In this document: positions 26,719-38,695 of the stretch, piece after piece | Position numbering within the stretch: position 1 is the first letter of the stretch | How the letters are laid out: every line of letters begins with the position of its first letter | Assembly (NCBI RefSeq): GCF_023534745.1 | Contig: NZ_JAMHJQ010000009.1 | Coordinates: 372,001-436,000 of the forward strand | From: Streptomyces sp. 35G-GA-8 | Lineage (GTDB): Bacteria; Actinomycetota; Actinomycetes; Streptomycetales; Streptomycetaceae | Direction of reading: 5' to 3' | DNA length: 64,000 bases | Program-made: the position numbers and the translations under genes | The notes under the pieces: model-generated | Told to the model about the DNA's origin: nothing | The model's input: the letters and a program-made list of their open reading frames with translations, nothing else | The model's database searches: none

Positions 26719-27683
26719 CGCGCGTCCACCGTTCCCGCTGTTCCGACCGTTCCGACCGTTCCGGCAATTCCCGCCGTTTCCGTCCCGCGCGCCGCGATGT
26801 CGAGGAAGGCCTCTTCGAGGGAGGCGGACCGCGCGTCCAGCGCCTCCAGCTCCACGCCCGATTCCTCGGCCCACCGGAGGAGTTCGCTCAGATCCCGCTG
26901 GAGCCGCCGCGTACGGATCTCCACCGCCCGTCCGTCCGCCCCCGCCCGCAGGGACAGCGGGAGCCGCCCGGCGGGAACGTCCTCGGGCAGGACGAAGCGG
27001 ATCCGGGCCGGCCGGGAGGCGGTCACCTCGGCCGGGGTGCCGGTGACATCGATCCGGCCCTGGTGCATGATCGCCAGCCGGTCGGCAAGGGTCTCGGCCT
27101 CTTCCAGATAGTGCGTGGTCAGCAGCACGGTCGTACCGCCGTCCCGCAGCTCCCTGACCAATTCCCAGGTGTCGCGCCGCCCTTCGGCGTCCAGCCCGGT
27201 CGTCGGCTCGTCGAGGAAAAGCACCTCGGGCCGGCCGAGCAGCGCGAGCGCCAGATCCAGGCGCCGCTTCTCCCCGCCGGACAGCTGCTTGACGCGTACG
27301 CCTGAGCGCTGAGTGAGCCCCACCAGAGCCAATGCCTCCTGAGTGGGCCGTGCCCCGGTGGTGCAGCCGGCGCACATCCGCACGGTCTCGGCGACCGTCA
27401 GATCGGACGGGAAGCCGCCCTCCTGGAGCATCACCCCCATCCGGGGCCGGACGGACTTCCGCTCGGTGTACGGATCATGGCCGAGCACCCGGACCGTGCC
27501 GCCGCTGGGCCGGGCCAGGCCCTCCAGCAGTTCGACGGTGGAAGTCTTGCCCGCGCCGTTCGTCCCCAGCAGCGCGAACAGCTCGCCGCGCCCCACGGAG
27601 AAGGAGATACCGTCCACCGCGGTGAAGCCGCCGGCGTATGCCCGCCTCAGCTCTTCCACCTCGATTACCGCGTCGTTCATCAT
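26715..27683 (-). CDS. ABC transporter ATP-binding protein (ABC-2 exporter, DrrA-like)
   Basis: ATPase of 322 residues and first gene of the exporter/two-component operon. Walker A GTNGAGKTSTVELLEG, signature QLSGGEKRRLDLALALLG, Walker B VLFLDEPTTGLD and the His switch TTHYLEEAE are all intact. The C-terminal DrrA-type extension (from about 220) ends in a repeat, GTVGTVGTAGTVD, encoded by a CCGTTCCGA-type microsatellite near 26740-26770. The start at 27683 gives a natural N-terminus; a methionine one codon later is equivalent. Confidence 0.94.
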   Translation of the reverse strand: MMNDAVIEVEELRRAYAGGFTAVDGISFSVGRGELFALLGTNGAGKTSTVELLEGLARPSGGTVRVLGHDPYTERKSVRPRMGVMLQEGGFPSDLTVAETVRMCAGCTTGARPTQEALALVGLTQRSGVRVKQLSGGEKRRLDLALALLGRPEVLFLDEPTTGLDAEGRRDTWELVRELRDGGTTVLLTTHYLEEAETLADRLAIMHQGRIDVTGTPAEVTASRPARIRFVLPEDVPAGRLPLSLRAGADGRAVEIRTRRLQRDLSELLRWAEESGVELEALDARSASLEEAFLDIAARGTETAGIAGTVGTVGTAGTVDAR

Positions 27684-27787
27684 GCTTCGAGGTTTCCGCC
27701 GGACCGGTGGGGACGGCAGTGCGCGGTGTCATCGCGGGGGATGACATTTGTCATCGTCGGCCGGGACAAGCGACGGGACAAACGAAG

Positions 27788-27814
27788 AAAGCCCCGGTCG
27801 AAGTGACCGGGGCC
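27788..27814. terminator. Hairpin terminator next to tRNA-Gly
   Basis: AAGCCCCGGTC and GACCGGGGCCTT form a 9-10 base-pair stem with a short loop. It lies 3' of the minus-strand tRNA genes. Confidence 0.8.
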
Positions 27815-27824
27815 TTCATCTCTG

Positions 27825-27897
27825 AGCGGACGACCAGGTTCGAACTGGCGACCTCAACCTTGGCAAGGTTGCGCTCTACCAACTGAGCTACGTCCGC
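27825..27897 (-). tRNA. tRNA-Gly (GCC), copy 2
   Basis: Identical over all 73 bases to the copy at 23619-23691: acceptor GCGGACG/CGTCCGC, anticodon GCC, canonical T-loop, no encoded CCA. The two copies bracket the ABC-2/DesKR operon, which could favour recombination between them. Confidence 0.97.
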
Positions 27898-27978
27898 AGT
27901 GCGTCGGAAGACCGACGCGAACACCACTCTACCTGATCCAATTGAACCTTCGGACCACTGGACCGGAGAGCGATGCAG

Positions 27979-28050
27979 AGCGGGTGACAGGAATTGCACA
28001 CTGCGCCTCCCCCTTGGAAAGGGGGCGTTCTGCTACTGAACTACACCCGC
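27979..28050 (-). tRNA. tRNA-Gly (TCC) with non-canonical D-loop and T-arm
   Basis: The minus strand folds with acceptor GCGGGTG/CACCCGC, D-stem GTTC/GAAC, anticodon stem CCCCC/GGGGG with loop TTTCCAA (anticodon TCC) and discriminator U73, all normal for tRNA-Gly. The T-arm reads GCAGTGTGCAATTCCTGT: the stem needs a bulged U, and the loop is TGCAATT instead of TTCGAAT, giving GUGC where GTpsiC is expected. The D-loop AGTAGCA has A where G18 should be. CCA is not encoded. It reads GGA codons if it is used in translation; the altered elbow suggests a special or additional role. Confidence 0.85.
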
Positions 28051-28153
28051 ACGCTGCTTGGGGTTTGGCCTTTCGGCCTTGCCCCTCGGCGTGGTCCAAA
28101 CTCTAGCCGATCAATGGGGGTGCTGTGCAACTCCGTGCGCCTCGGGGCGCGCT

Positions 28154-28187
28154 GTCCGCGGGACCGGGCCGCCCCCAGCCCGCGGAC
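28154..28187 (-). terminator. Probable terminator of the Lsr2-type gene
   Basis: GTCCGCGGG and CCCGCGGAC form a 9 base-pair stem around a 16-base loop, just after the stop of the minus-strand gene. No U-tract, as usual in this GC-rich genome. Confidence 0.5.
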
Positions 28188-28202
28188 CCGGGCGCCGCGG
28201 GC

Positions 28203-28538
28203 TCAACTCGCCTCGCGGAACGCCTCGTACACGCGCTTGGGGATCCGGCCCCTGGCCGGCACCTCCATCTTGTGCGACTGCGCCCAGGCGCGGACCGCCG
28301 CCGGGTCGGGCGCGAGGGTGGTGTGCCGGTAGCTGGTGCGAGACTTGCCGTGCTTGCTGGCGTTTGTCTGCTTTCGGCCTGCGGCCATGAACGGTGCCAG
28401 GGCCTTGCGCAGTTTCTTTGCATTGGCGGGATTGAGGTCGATCTCGTACGACTTCCCGTCCAGGCCGAACGTGACCGTTTCCGCCGCTTCTCCTCCGTCG
28501 ATGTCGTCGGAGAGCGTGACCACTACGCGTTGCGCCAC
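28203..28538 (-). CDS. lsrL: Lsr2-family nucleoid protein (LsrL-type paralogue)
   Basis: H-NS-like xenogeneic silencer of 111 residues. The N-terminal oligomerisation domain begins MAQRVVVTLSDDIDGGEAAE with the strand VTFGLDGKSYEIDL; the C-terminal DNA-binding part VRAWAQSHKMEVPARGRIPK has the RGR minor-groove hook. Lsr2 proteins bridge AT-rich DNA and repress acquired genes. I assign the LsrL paralogue from position next to purSQL, as in S. coelicolor; lsr2 proper lies elsewhere there. The upstream region, shared with purS, is unusually AT-rich and could be an autoregulatory site. Confidence 0.9.
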   Translation of the reverse strand: MAQRVVVTLSDDIDGGEAAETVTFGLDGKSYEIDLNPANAKKLRKALAPFMAAGRKQTNASKHGKSRTSYRHTTLAPDPAAVRAWAQSHKMEVPARGRIPKRVYEAFREAS

Positions 28539-28913
28539 GGATATCGGTCCTTTCCTGCGGTGCCACTCGCCTCCGTCACCTGCGGGAAACGCGGCTGACG
28601 TGCGGTGATACCGGCCTTCCGGCTGTTATGGGGCAATGCTGCTTTCTTCTGCATTCCTTTGTACAGCGGTGGGCGTCGCATTGTGAAGCCCAGCCAATTA
28701 CATCAGCGTGTCCCACGGCAATGGCGGATGCGACTTTTTCCCTGGATTTTTCCCGTTGTCGCCGGGGCCGAAATCGCGGCGTGATCTGTGAACCAGCATA
28801 TCTACCCGCGTAGATTTTGGAGCCGGGTACGCTGAGAGAGCTCGGGGGGTCTGGGGGATTCCCCGGAGAAGACAGCAGCGAGAACCAGCCGCACCACACC
28901 ACCGGGAGTGCCA
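28539..28913. promoter_or_regulatory. AT-richer divergent promoter region of lsrL and purSQL
   Basis: About 375 bases separate two divergent starts. Stretches such as TGCTTTCTTCTGCATTCCTTT (28631-28660) and GCGACTTTTTCCCTGGATTTT (28730-28750) are poor in GC for this genome. No RNA gene is seen. A specific -35/-10 pair could not be fixed. Lsr2-type proteins prefer such DNA, so feedback on lsrL and cross-control of purSQL are possible. Confidence 0.45.
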
Positions 28914-29165
28914 GTGGCACGCGTCGTAGTCGACGTCATGCTCAAGCCGGAGATCCTCGACCCGCAGGGCCAGGCGGTGCAGCGCGCACTGCCCCGCCTG
29001 GGTTTCGAGGGCATCGCCGACGTCCGTCAGGGGAAGCGCTTCGAGCTTGAGGTGGCAGGGCCGGTCGACGAAGCCGCCCTCGCCCGTATCCATGAGATGG
29101 CCGAGACGTTTCTCGCCAACACCGTCATCGAAGACTTCATCGTGAAGGTCGAGGAGTCGAAGTGA
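28914..29165 (+). CDS. purS: Phosphoribosylformylglycinamidine synthase subunit PurS
   Basis: Small subunit of 83 residues that bridges PurQ and PurL in the FGAM synthase complex and helps pass ammonia. The sequence [18 protein letters not shown] is the conserved PurS start, which is why GTG 28914 (GGGAG upstream) is preferred over GTG 28908. The TGA overlaps the GTG of purQ (GTGA). First gene of purS-purQ-purL. Confidence 0.95.
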   Translation: MARVVVDVMLKPEILDPQGQAVQRALPRLGFEGIADVRQGKRFELEVAGPVDEAALARIHEMAETFLANTVIEDFIVKVEESK

Positions 29166-29842
29166 CCTCTCGTATCGGAGTCGTCACCTTTCCCGGCACG
29201 CTGGACGACCGGGACAGCCTGCGCGCCGTCCGGATCGCCGGGGCCGAGCCCGTCTCCCTCTGGCACCGCGACAAGGACCTCAAGCAGGTCGACGCCGTCG
29301 TGCTGGCCGGCGGCTTCAGCTACGGCGACTATCTGCGGGCGGGCGCCATCTCCCGGTTCTCCCCGGTGATGGAGACGGTCATCGAGCAGGCGAAGGCCGG
29401 TCTGCCGGTCCTCGGTATCTGCAACGGCTTCCAGATCCTCACCGAGTCCCATCTGCTGCCCGGTGCGATGCTCAGGAACAACCACCTGCACTTCATCTGC
29501 CGCGACCAGAAGCTGCGGGTGGAGACCACGGACACCGCCTGGACCGCCGATTACGAGACCGGCCAGGAGATCTCCGTACCCCTCAAGAACATCGACGGCC
29601 GGTATGTCGCCGACGAGCGCACGCTCGACGAGCTGGAGGCCGAGGGCAGGGTCGCCTTCCGCTATCTGGACGGCAACCCCAACGGTTCGCTGCGCGACAT
29701 CGCCGGAGTCACCAACGCGGCGGGCAATGTCGTCGGCCTGATGCCGCACCCCGAGCACGCGGTGGAGCCGCTGATCGGTACGGGCCGCACCGACGGCCTG
29801 GGGTTCTTCACCTCGATCCTGAAGAAGCTGGTAAGCGCCTGA
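29162..29842 (+). CDS. purQ: Phosphoribosylformylglycinamidine synthase subunit PurQ
   Basis: Class I glutamine amidotransferase of 226 residues that supplies ammonia to PurL in purine step 4. The nucleophile elbow is [14 protein letters not shown] with the catalytic Cys, and the C-terminal [12 protein letters not shown] holds the catalytic His and Glu. The start is coupled to purS by a 4-base overlap. Its own TGA overlaps an ATG that opens the short ORF before purL (TGATG). Confidence 0.97.
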   Translation: MTSRIGVVTFPGTLDDRDSLRAVRIAGAEPVSLWHRDKDLKQVDAVVLAGGFSYGDYLRAGAISRFSPVMETVIEQAKAGLPVLGICNGFQILTESHLLPGAMLRNNHLHFICRDQKLRVETTDTAWTADYETGQEISVPLKNIDGRYVADERTLDELEAEGRVAFRYLDGNPNGSLRDIAGVTNAAGNVVGLMPHPEHAVEPLIGTGRTDGLGFFTSILKKLVSA

Positions 29843-29939
29843 TGACCATCAAGACCCTCGATGCCGGAACAGCCGAGGGAGCGAGTGAGCGCCCCGGTCT
29901 GACGTACCTGAAGCACAGCGCGCGAAGGAGCGACCGAGC

Positions 29940-29943
<4 letters not shown>
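29842..29943 (+). CDS. 33-codon ORF locked between purQ and purL
   Basis: ATG 29842 overlaps the purQ stop (TGATG) and the TGA at 29941-29943 overlaps the purL GTG (GTGA), so the frame exactly fills the gap. The product would be [19 protein letters not shown] and on to ARRSDRA, basic at the end. No family is recognised. The purL ribosome site (AAGGAG) lies inside it, so translating ribosomes would pass over that site. Third-position GC (about three quarters) is below that of the neighbours, and it has no clear ribosome site of its own. It may be a coupling peptide or a spacer that happens to be open. Confidence 0.4.
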
Positions 29944-32189
<2,246 letters not shown>

Positions 32190-32269
32190 GGTCCGGCCGT
32201 ATCCGGGGTCGTATCGGCCCCGGATCGCGGTCCGTATCCGGGGCCGTGTCCGAACGAACGCGGCGATGA

Positions 32270-32299
32270 GCCCCCGCCCGGTCTCCACCGGGCGGGGGC
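32270..32299 (+). terminator. Terminator of the purSQL operon
   Basis: GCCCCCGCCCGGT pairs perfectly with ACCGGGCGGGGGC across a 4-base loop, 80 bases after the purL stop. No U-tract follows. The preceding 60 bases carry repeated GTATCCGGGG units. Confidence 0.8.
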
Positions 32300-32404
32300 C
32301 CGCGGCGACAGGATCACGCGCCGGCGCGGGTCACTTCGCGCCAGTCGTGGCGGGGATGCGTACGGCCCCGGCGGCCGGCCGGGGGCCGCGCATATGCTCG
32401 CGCC

Positions 32405-33208
32405 ATGCCACCGGCCAAGAAGCGTCTGCGCAGCTACGACTCCGCCAAGATCCGGACCGCTGTTCTGACCCAGTTCGGGACGGTACGCGAGGCGGTCGCC
32501 CGGCTCACCCCCGAGCAGCTCGCGCTGCCCACCGCGCTCGGCGACTGGACCGTACGCGAGCTGGCCGCGCATCTCAGCATGGCCGTCGAGTCCGTCAACC
32601 GCTATCTCGAACAGCCCGAATACCCGGGACCGCCGCCCGGCCCCGTGGTCGTCCTGCCCGAGTGGCCCTTCACGACCGCTGCGCACGCCACGGCCATCTC
32701 CGAGGACATTCGCGCGCTCGCCGCGTCCGCCGCCCCCGACGAACTGTTCGAGCGGGCCGGGACCCGGATCGCCGCCCTGCTGCCCGACGCCCCCGACGAC
32801 CGGCTGCTGGCGACCCGGATCGGTGCCATACGCCTCGGGGACTATCTGGTCACCCGGACCGTCGAGCTGATCGTCCACACCGACGACCTGAACCGGGCGA
32901 CCGGGCTGAGCATTCCGTACGAGCGGCAGGCGCTCGCCGCCTGTACGCGACTGCTCGCCGACGCCCTCGCGGTGAAGGCGCCCGGGGCCTCGACCGAGGT
33001 ACGGATCCCGCCGTACGCCGTGGTGCAGTGCGTGGAAGGTCCCCGGCACACCCGTGGGACGCCCCCGAACGTCGTGGAGACCGATCCGCTGACCTGGGTC
33101 AGGCTCGCCACCGGACGTACGACCTGGCACGACGCGCTCGGCGCGGCGCGGGTCAGCGCCAGTGGGGAGCGCGCGGATCTGGCCGGGCTGCTCCCCCTCA
33201 TGGGGTGA
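32405..33208 (+). CDS. Maleylpyruvate isomerase/DinB-family mycothiol-dependent protein
   Basis: Protein of 267 residues with the N-terminal four-helix fold of mycothiol-dependent maleylpyruvate isomerases: LPTALGDWTVRELAAHLSMA, with the His that helps bind metal, and the helix YLVTRTVELIVHTDDLNRAT around residue 155. The C-terminal part (ADALAVKAPGASTEVRIPPY; VETDPLTWVRLATGRTTW) resembles the SCP2-like domain often attached. Members use mycothiol for thiol transfer or detoxification; the substrate here is unknown. ATG 32405 begins a clean N-terminus. It stands alone between the purSQL terminator and a lipoprotein gene. Confidence 0.85.
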   Translation: MPPAKKRLRSYDSAKIRTAVLTQFGTVREAVARLTPEQLALPTALGDWTVRELAAHLSMAVESVNRYLEQPEYPGPPPGPVVVLPEWPFTTAAHATAISEDIRALAASAAPDELFERAGTRIAALLPDAPDDRLLATRIGAIRLGDYLVTRTVELIVHTDDLNRATGLSIPYERQALAACTRLLADALAVKAPGASTEVRIPPYAVVQCVEGPRHTRGTPPNVVETDPLTWVRLATGRTTWHDALGAARVSASGERADLAGLLPLMG

Positions 33209-33279
33209 CGGGACCCCGCCACCCGGGGGACACGGGAGGAATCGCGGAACCGGAGCCCCGCCCGTCCCGTCCCACGGGT

Positions 33280-34152
33280 ATGCCGAAGCAGCGGATCACC
33301 CCACTCACCACTGTCACAGCCGTCACTACCGTCGCTCTGCTCACACTGACCGCCTGCGGTACGGAGTCCGGCAAGGGCTCGGGCTCCGGCGCCGGCGCGG
33401 GCTCCGGCGGAGAGGTACGGACCGAGACCGCCCTCACCGATGTGCGCTGGAACGTCGACAGCGTGACCGTCGGCGGCCGGAAGACCGCCGCCCCCGCCGG
33501 TGCCAGCGTGGAGATCGACTCCCAGGGGCGGGCCAGCGCGAAGACGGGCTGCAACTCCATCGGCGCGGACGTCACCGTCGAGGGCGACACGGTCACCGTG
33601 GGCAAGAAGCAGACCACGATGATCGGCTGTCCGAAGGAGCTGGAGACCTTCGAGAAGGCGCTGGACGGCGCGTTCTCCGGCAAGCTCAAGGCCACTGTCC
33701 AGGACAAGAGGCTCACGCTCACCACCGCCGACGGCGACGCGATCGCCCTCACCTCCGAGCCCCCCGCGCCCCTCGTGGGCACCGAGTGGACCGTCGACGC
33801 GCTGGCCCAGGGCGCCACCGCGACCTCCCTGCCCAAGGGGACGGACGGCAAGGCGCGTTTCACGTTCCGTGAGGACGGCAAGGACCTGTCCATGGAGGGC
33901 AGCCTCGGCTGCAACTCCTTCAGCGCGACCGCGCGGCTCTCCGAGTCCGCGTCCGGTGCCCCGGCCACCCTCACGATCGGCCGGGTCAGCTCCACCCGCA
34001 AGCTCTGCCCGGGGCCCGAAATGACCCTGGAACGCCAGGTTCAGAAGGTGCTGGAGGGCAAGGTCTCCTATGAGCTGCGTCACCGCGGGCTGACCCTCAG
34101 GGCCGCCGACGGCCAGGGACTGAGCGCCACCGCGCCCGCCCCGGGGAAGTAG
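33280..34152 (+). CDS. Lipoprotein with two META (HslJ-like) domains
   Basis: Protein of 290 residues. The lipoprotein signal is MPKQRITPLTTVTAVTTVAL ending in the lipobox LTAC, with Cys at about 25; a Gly/Ser linker follows. Two META domains come next, each with a CNS motif: TGCNSIGADV with TTMIGCPKELETFEKAL, and LGCNSFSATA with STRKLCPGPEMTLERQV. META proteins are linked to motility or novobiocin resistance in other bacteria; the role here is unknown. The frame is open far upstream, but only this ATG gives a signal peptide. No convincing ribosome site is seen. Confidence 0.87.
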   Translation: MPKQRITPLTTVTAVTTVALLTLTACGTESGKGSGSGAGAGSGGEVRTETALTDVRWNVDSVTVGGRKTAAPAGASVEIDSQGRASAKTGCNSIGADVTVEGDTVTVGKKQTTMIGCPKELETFEKALDGAFSGKLKATVQDKRLTLTTADGDAIALTSEPPAPLVGTEWTVDALAQGATATSLPKGTDGKARFTFREDGKDLSMEGSLGCNSFSATARLSESASGAPATLTIGRVSSTRKLCPGPEMTLERQVQKVLEGKVSYELRHRGLTLRAADGQGLSATAPAPGK

Positions 34153-34225
34153 TACGGGGGCCGGCGGGGGGCCGGTCCGTATCCCCAATTCGGACCAGTG
34201 GTCGATCTCGCCTACACTCGGTGGC

Positions 34226-35752
34226 GTGCCTCGTGGTGATGGACGACTCAACCACGACCTGCTCCCCGGAGAGAAAGGCCCCCAGGACGCTTGTGGCGTC
34301 TTCGGAGTCTGGGCCCCGGGCGAAGAGGTCGCCAAGCTCACCTATTTCGGACTGTATGCCCTGCAGCACCGTGGACAGGAGTCCGCGGGCATCGCAGTGA
34401 GCAATGGGTCCCAGATCCTGGTTTTCAAGGACATGGGCCTGGTCTCGCAGGTCTTCGACGAAACCTCCCTCAGCTCGCTCCTCGGCCATATCGCGGTGGG
34501 CCATGCCCGCTACTCCACCACCGGAGCCTCGGTGTGGGAGAACGCGCAGCCGACCTTCCGGGCCACGGGCCACGGTTCCATCGCGCTCGGCCACAACGGC
34601 AATCTGGTCAATACCGCCCAGCTCGCCGAGATGGTCGCCGATCTGCCCAAGGAGAACGGCCGGACGACCCGGGTCGCCGCCACCAATGACACCGACCTGG
34701 TCACGGCGCTGCTCGCCAGTCAGGTCGACGAGGACGGCAAGCCCCTCACGGTCGAGGACGCCGCCGCCAAGGTGCTGCCCGACGTCAAGGGCGCCTTCTC
34801 GTTCGTCTTCATGGACGAGCACACCCTCTACGCCGCCCGCGACCCCCAGGGCATCCGCCCGCTGGTCCTCGGCCGGCTCGAACGTGGCTGGGTCGTCGCC
34901 TCCGAGGGCGCCGCTCTGGACATCTGCGGCGCCTCGTACGTCCGGGAGATCGAGCCCGGCGAGCTGATCGCCATCGACGAGAACGGTCTCCGTTCGCAGC
35001 GATTCGCGGAAGCGAAGCCCAAGGGCTGTGTCTTCGAGTATGTCTATCTGGCCCGTCCTGATACGGACATCGCCGGGCGGAATGTCTATCTGTCCCGGGT
35101 CGAAATGGGGCGGAAACTCGCCAAGGAAGCTCCGGTCGAGGCGGATCTGGTCATAGCGACGCCGGAGTCCGGCACCCCGGCCGCGATCGGCTACGCGGAG
35201 GCCAGCGGCATCCCGTACGGCTCGGGCCTGGTCAAGAACGCCTATGTCGGCCGGACCTTCATCCAGCCGTCCCAGACCATCCGCCAGCTGGGCATCCGTC
35301 TCAAGCTGAACCCGCTGAAGGAAGTCATCCGGGGCAAGCGTCTGGTTGTCGTCGACGACTCGATCGTCCGCGGCAACACCCAGCGCGCCCTGGTCAAGAT
35401 GCTCCGTGAGGCGGGCGCCGCCGAGGTCCATATCCGGATCTCGTCGCCGCCGGTGAAGTGGCCGTGCTTCTTCGGGATAGATTTCGCCACCCGCGCCGAG
35501 CTGATCGCCAACGGCATGACGGTCGAGGAGATCGGCGTCTCCATGGGGGCCGACTCCCTCGCGTACATCTCCCTCGACGGGATGATCGAGGCGACGACCA
35601 TCGCCAAGCCGAATCTCTGCCGCGCCTGCTTCGACGGCGAGTACCCGATGGATCTTCCCGACCCCGAGCTCCTCGGCAAGCAGCTGCTGGAGACCGAGCT
35701 GGCGGCGGGCCCGGCCAACACCGCCGCCACGGACGCGCTCCGCCGCCCGTAG
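34226..35752 (+). CDS. purF: Amidophosphoribosyltransferase
   Basis: First committed enzyme of purine synthesis (508 residues): transfers ammonia from glutamine onto PRPP. A propeptide of about 22 residues precedes CGVFGVWAPGEE, whose Cys23 becomes the N-terminal nucleophile after processing. The glutaminase part has LQHRGQESAGIA and GHARYSTTGAS; the PRTase part has the PRPP loop RLVVVDDSIVRGNT. Cysteines in VKWPCFFGID and LCRACFDG fit the iron-sulphur site of the B. subtilis-type enzyme. GTG 34226 is the first start that gives this propeptide. Followed at 73 bases by purM. Confidence 0.97.
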   Translation: MPRGDGRLNHDLLPGEKGPQDACGVFGVWAPGEEVAKLTYFGLYALQHRGQESAGIAVSNGSQILVFKDMGLVSQVFDETSLSSLLGHIAVGHARYSTTGASVWENAQPTFRATGHGSIALGHNGNLVNTAQLAEMVADLPKENGRTTRVAATNDTDLVTALLASQVDEDGKPLTVEDAAAKVLPDVKGAFSFVFMDEHTLYAARDPQGIRPLVLGRLERGWVVASEGAALDICGASYVREIEPGELIAIDENGLRSQRFAEAKPKGCVFEYVYLARPDTDIAGRNVYLSRVEMGRKLAKEAPVEADLVIATPESGTPAAIGYAEASGIPYGSGLVKNAYVGRTFIQPSQTIRQLGIRLKLNPLKEVIRGKRLVVVDDSIVRGNTQRALVKMLREAGAAEVHIRISSPPVKWPCFFGIDFATRAELIANGMTVEEIGVSMGADSLAYISLDGMIEATTIAKPNLCRACFDGEYPMDLPDPELLGKQLLETELAAGPANTAATDALRRP

Positions 35753-35825
35753 CCGCCCGCGCCCCTCCCCGCCCGTGACCGTCCGTCCCCCAGACGACCG
35801 CAAGACGACAGGAAAGTACCCAGCC

Positions 35826-36896
<1,071 letters not shown>

Positions 36897-36970
36897 GTGC
36901 GGGCGGACCCGTCCTGCCTCAGGCCGCCCCCGGCACCGTAGGAGACCGTCCGGCAGCGGACAGCACAGAA

Positions 36971-37000
36971 CCCGGTCCCGGACTACCGCCCAGGACCGGG
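36971..37000. terminator. Possible terminator between purM and DUF3073 gene
   Basis: CCCGGTCC and GGACCGGG form an 8 base-pair stem with a 14-base loop in the convergent gap. Weak but suitably placed for both genes. Confidence 0.4.
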
Positions 37001-37040
37001 CAATGAGCTACTGCTCGGGGTATATCGACGTATAAGGACG

Positions 37041-37292
37041 TCAAGCGCCGCGGCGCCGCGTCGAGGGTCCGGACTCGTCGTCCTCGTCCTCGTCGTCGTT
37101 GTAACGATCCGCGTACTGTGCGTACGGGTCATCTTCCTCGTCGTCATCCTCGAACGGCTCCGCGTTCGGTGGTTGACTTGAAGGCGATGCGCCCAGCTCG
37201 TTGGCCAGACGCGACAGGTCAGTCCCGCCGCTGTTGTACTTCAGCTGGCGGGCGACCTTCGTCTGCTTGGCCTTGGCCCGGCCGCGCCCCAT
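37041..37292 (-). CDS. DUF3073 family protein
   Basis: Small cytosolic protein of 83 residues with the actinobacterial DUF3073 pattern: basic start MGRGRAKAKQTKVARQLKYN, then GGTDLSRLANELG, and a very acidic tail (FEDDDEEDDPYAQYADRY) with a basic end. ATG 37292 starts this conserved part; the open frame before it is unrelated. Function is unknown. It is convergent with purM, as in other streptomycetes. Confidence 0.92.
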   Translation of the reverse strand: MGRGRAKAKQTKVARQLKYNSGGTDLSRLANELGASPSSQPPNAEPFEDDDEEDDPYAQYADRYNDDEDEDDESGPSTRRRGA

Positions 37293-37594
37293 GGCTCGAC
37301 CCCCTCGGTGACGGGGCTCGACGGCCCCAGAGTCTTGACACGCGTTCATGAATCAGAACGAGCTCTCCGCGGAGAGACCCGTCCGTAGGGCTTCAACGGT
37401 ACCTGCTTCCGCGGCCATACGGTACGCCGCCCGCATGACGCGCCTTGGCGCAGGACCAACGAGGTGCCCCGTCCTCGCTGGTCAGCTGCGATTTTAACCT
37501 CTTCTCGCCGGGCGACCCGCCGACCGGCGTGAGTCTGGTCTCCCGAACGGTCCCCCGCGCGGTCCCGCGTACGTCACGCCGGCCTCTCGGGCGG
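37293..37594. other. Intergenic region, 302 bases
   Basis: Lies between the start of the DUF3073 gene and the stop of valine dehydrogenase (both minus strand). Only low-scoring short ORFs are present; it should hold the DUF3073 promoter. No RNA gene or strong hairpin is seen. Confidence 0.5.
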
Positions 37595-38695
37595 TCAGCG
37601 GTGGCGGGCTTCCGCCATCCTGTGCTCGGCGATCCTGTCCGCCGCGGCGGCCGGCGGAATACCGTCCTCCTTCGCACGTGCGAATATCGCCAGCGCGGTG
37701 TCGAAGATCTTGGCCGCCTTCGCGTGGCACCGGTCGAAGTCGAACCCGTTCAGTTCGTCGGCGACCTGGATCACCCCGCCGGCGTTCACCACGTAGTCGG
37801 GCGCGTAGAGGATCCCGCGGTCCGAGAGGTCCTTCTCGACACCGGGGTGGGCGAGCTGGTTGTTGGCCGCTCCGCAGACCACGGCCGCGGTGAGGACCGG
37901 TACGGACTCGTCGTTCAGCGCGCCGCCGAGCGCGCACGGGGCGTAGATGTCCATGCCCGCGGTGCGGATCAGCGTGTCGTTGTCGGCGACGACGGCGACC
38001 TGTGGGTGGCGGTCGGTGATGCGGGTGACCGACTCTTCCCGTACGTCCGTGATGACGACCTGCGCGCCGTCCTGGAGCAGATGCTCCACGAGGTGCCGCC
38101 CGACCTTGCCGACGCCCGCGACCCCGACCGTGCGGCCGCGCAGCGACGGGTCGCCCCACAGGTGCCGCGCGCTCGCCCGCATGCCCTGGAAGACCCCGAA
38201 GGCCGTCAGGACCGACGAGTCGCCCGCCCCGCCGTTCTCCGGGGACCGTCCCGTGGTCCACCGGCACTCGCGCGCCACGACGTCCATGTCCGCGACGTAC
38301 GTGCCGACATCGCAGGCGGTGACGTACCGGCCGCCGAGCGAGGCCACGGCCCGGCCGTAGGCGAGCAGCAGCTCGGTCCTTCTGTCGCCCTCGAACTGCG
38401 CGGAGTCCCCGATGATCACGGCTTTGCCGCCGCCGTGGTCGAGCCCGGCCAGGGCGTTCTTGTACGACATGCCCCGGGAGAGGTTCAGCGCGTCGGCGAC
38501 GGCCTCTTCCTCGGACGCGTAGGGATAGAAACGGGTGCCGCCCAGGGCGGGGCCCAGGGCGGTCGAATGGATGGCGATAACGGCCTTGAGGCCGCTGGCA
38601 CGGTCCTGGCAGAGCACGACTTGCTCGTGGCCTCCCTGCTCCGAACGGAACAGGGTGTGCAGTACGTCGACAGGAGCGCCGGTCACATCGGTCAC
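37595..38695 (-). CDS. vdh: Valine (branched-chain amino acid) dehydrogenase
   Basis: NAD-dependent dehydrogenase of the Glu/Leu/Phe/Val family, 366 residues; deaminates valine, leucine and isoleucine and feeds acyl-CoA precursors to polyketides. The catalytic-Lys segment is [18 protein letters not shown], the amino-acid site [13 protein letters not shown], and the Rossmann glycines [19 protein letters not shown]. The start is GTG 38695 ([15 protein letters not shown]), which has GGGAG 8 bases upstream and matches the S. coelicolor enzyme as I remember it; earlier in-frame codons are not conserved-looking. Compared with that enzyme it has a short insertion at QFEGDRRTE. Confidence 0.95.
   Translation of the reverse strand: MTDVTGAPVDVLHTLFRSEQGGHEQVVLCQDRASGLKAVIAIHSTALGPALGGTRFYPYASEEEAVADALNLSRGMSYKNALAGLDHGGGKAVIIGDSAQFEGDRRTELLLAYGRAVASLGGRYVTACDVGTYVADMDVVARECRWTTGRSPENGGAGDSSVLTAFGVFQGMRASARHLWGDPSLRGRTVGVAGVGKVGRHLVEHLLQDGAQVVITDVREESVTRITDRHPQVAVVADNDTLIRTAGMDIYAPCALGGALNDESVPVLTAAVVCGAANNQLAHPGVEKDLSDRGILYAPDYVVNAGGVIQVADELNGFDFDRCHAKAAKIFDTALAIFARAKEDGIPPAAAADRIAEHRMAEARHR

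Noticed and set aside
27825..28050. Integrated element at the tRNA-Gly cluster
   Set aside because: No integrase, excisionase or duplicated tRNA 3' end; the repeated sequence is a whole tRNA gene copy, not an att-site fragment.
27979..28050. tRNA-Gly(TCC) as a plain pseudogene
   Set aside because: Acceptor, D-stem and anticodon stems, and U73, are perfectly kept while only the elbow differs, which is not the random decay expected of a pseudogene; it stays open in the findings.
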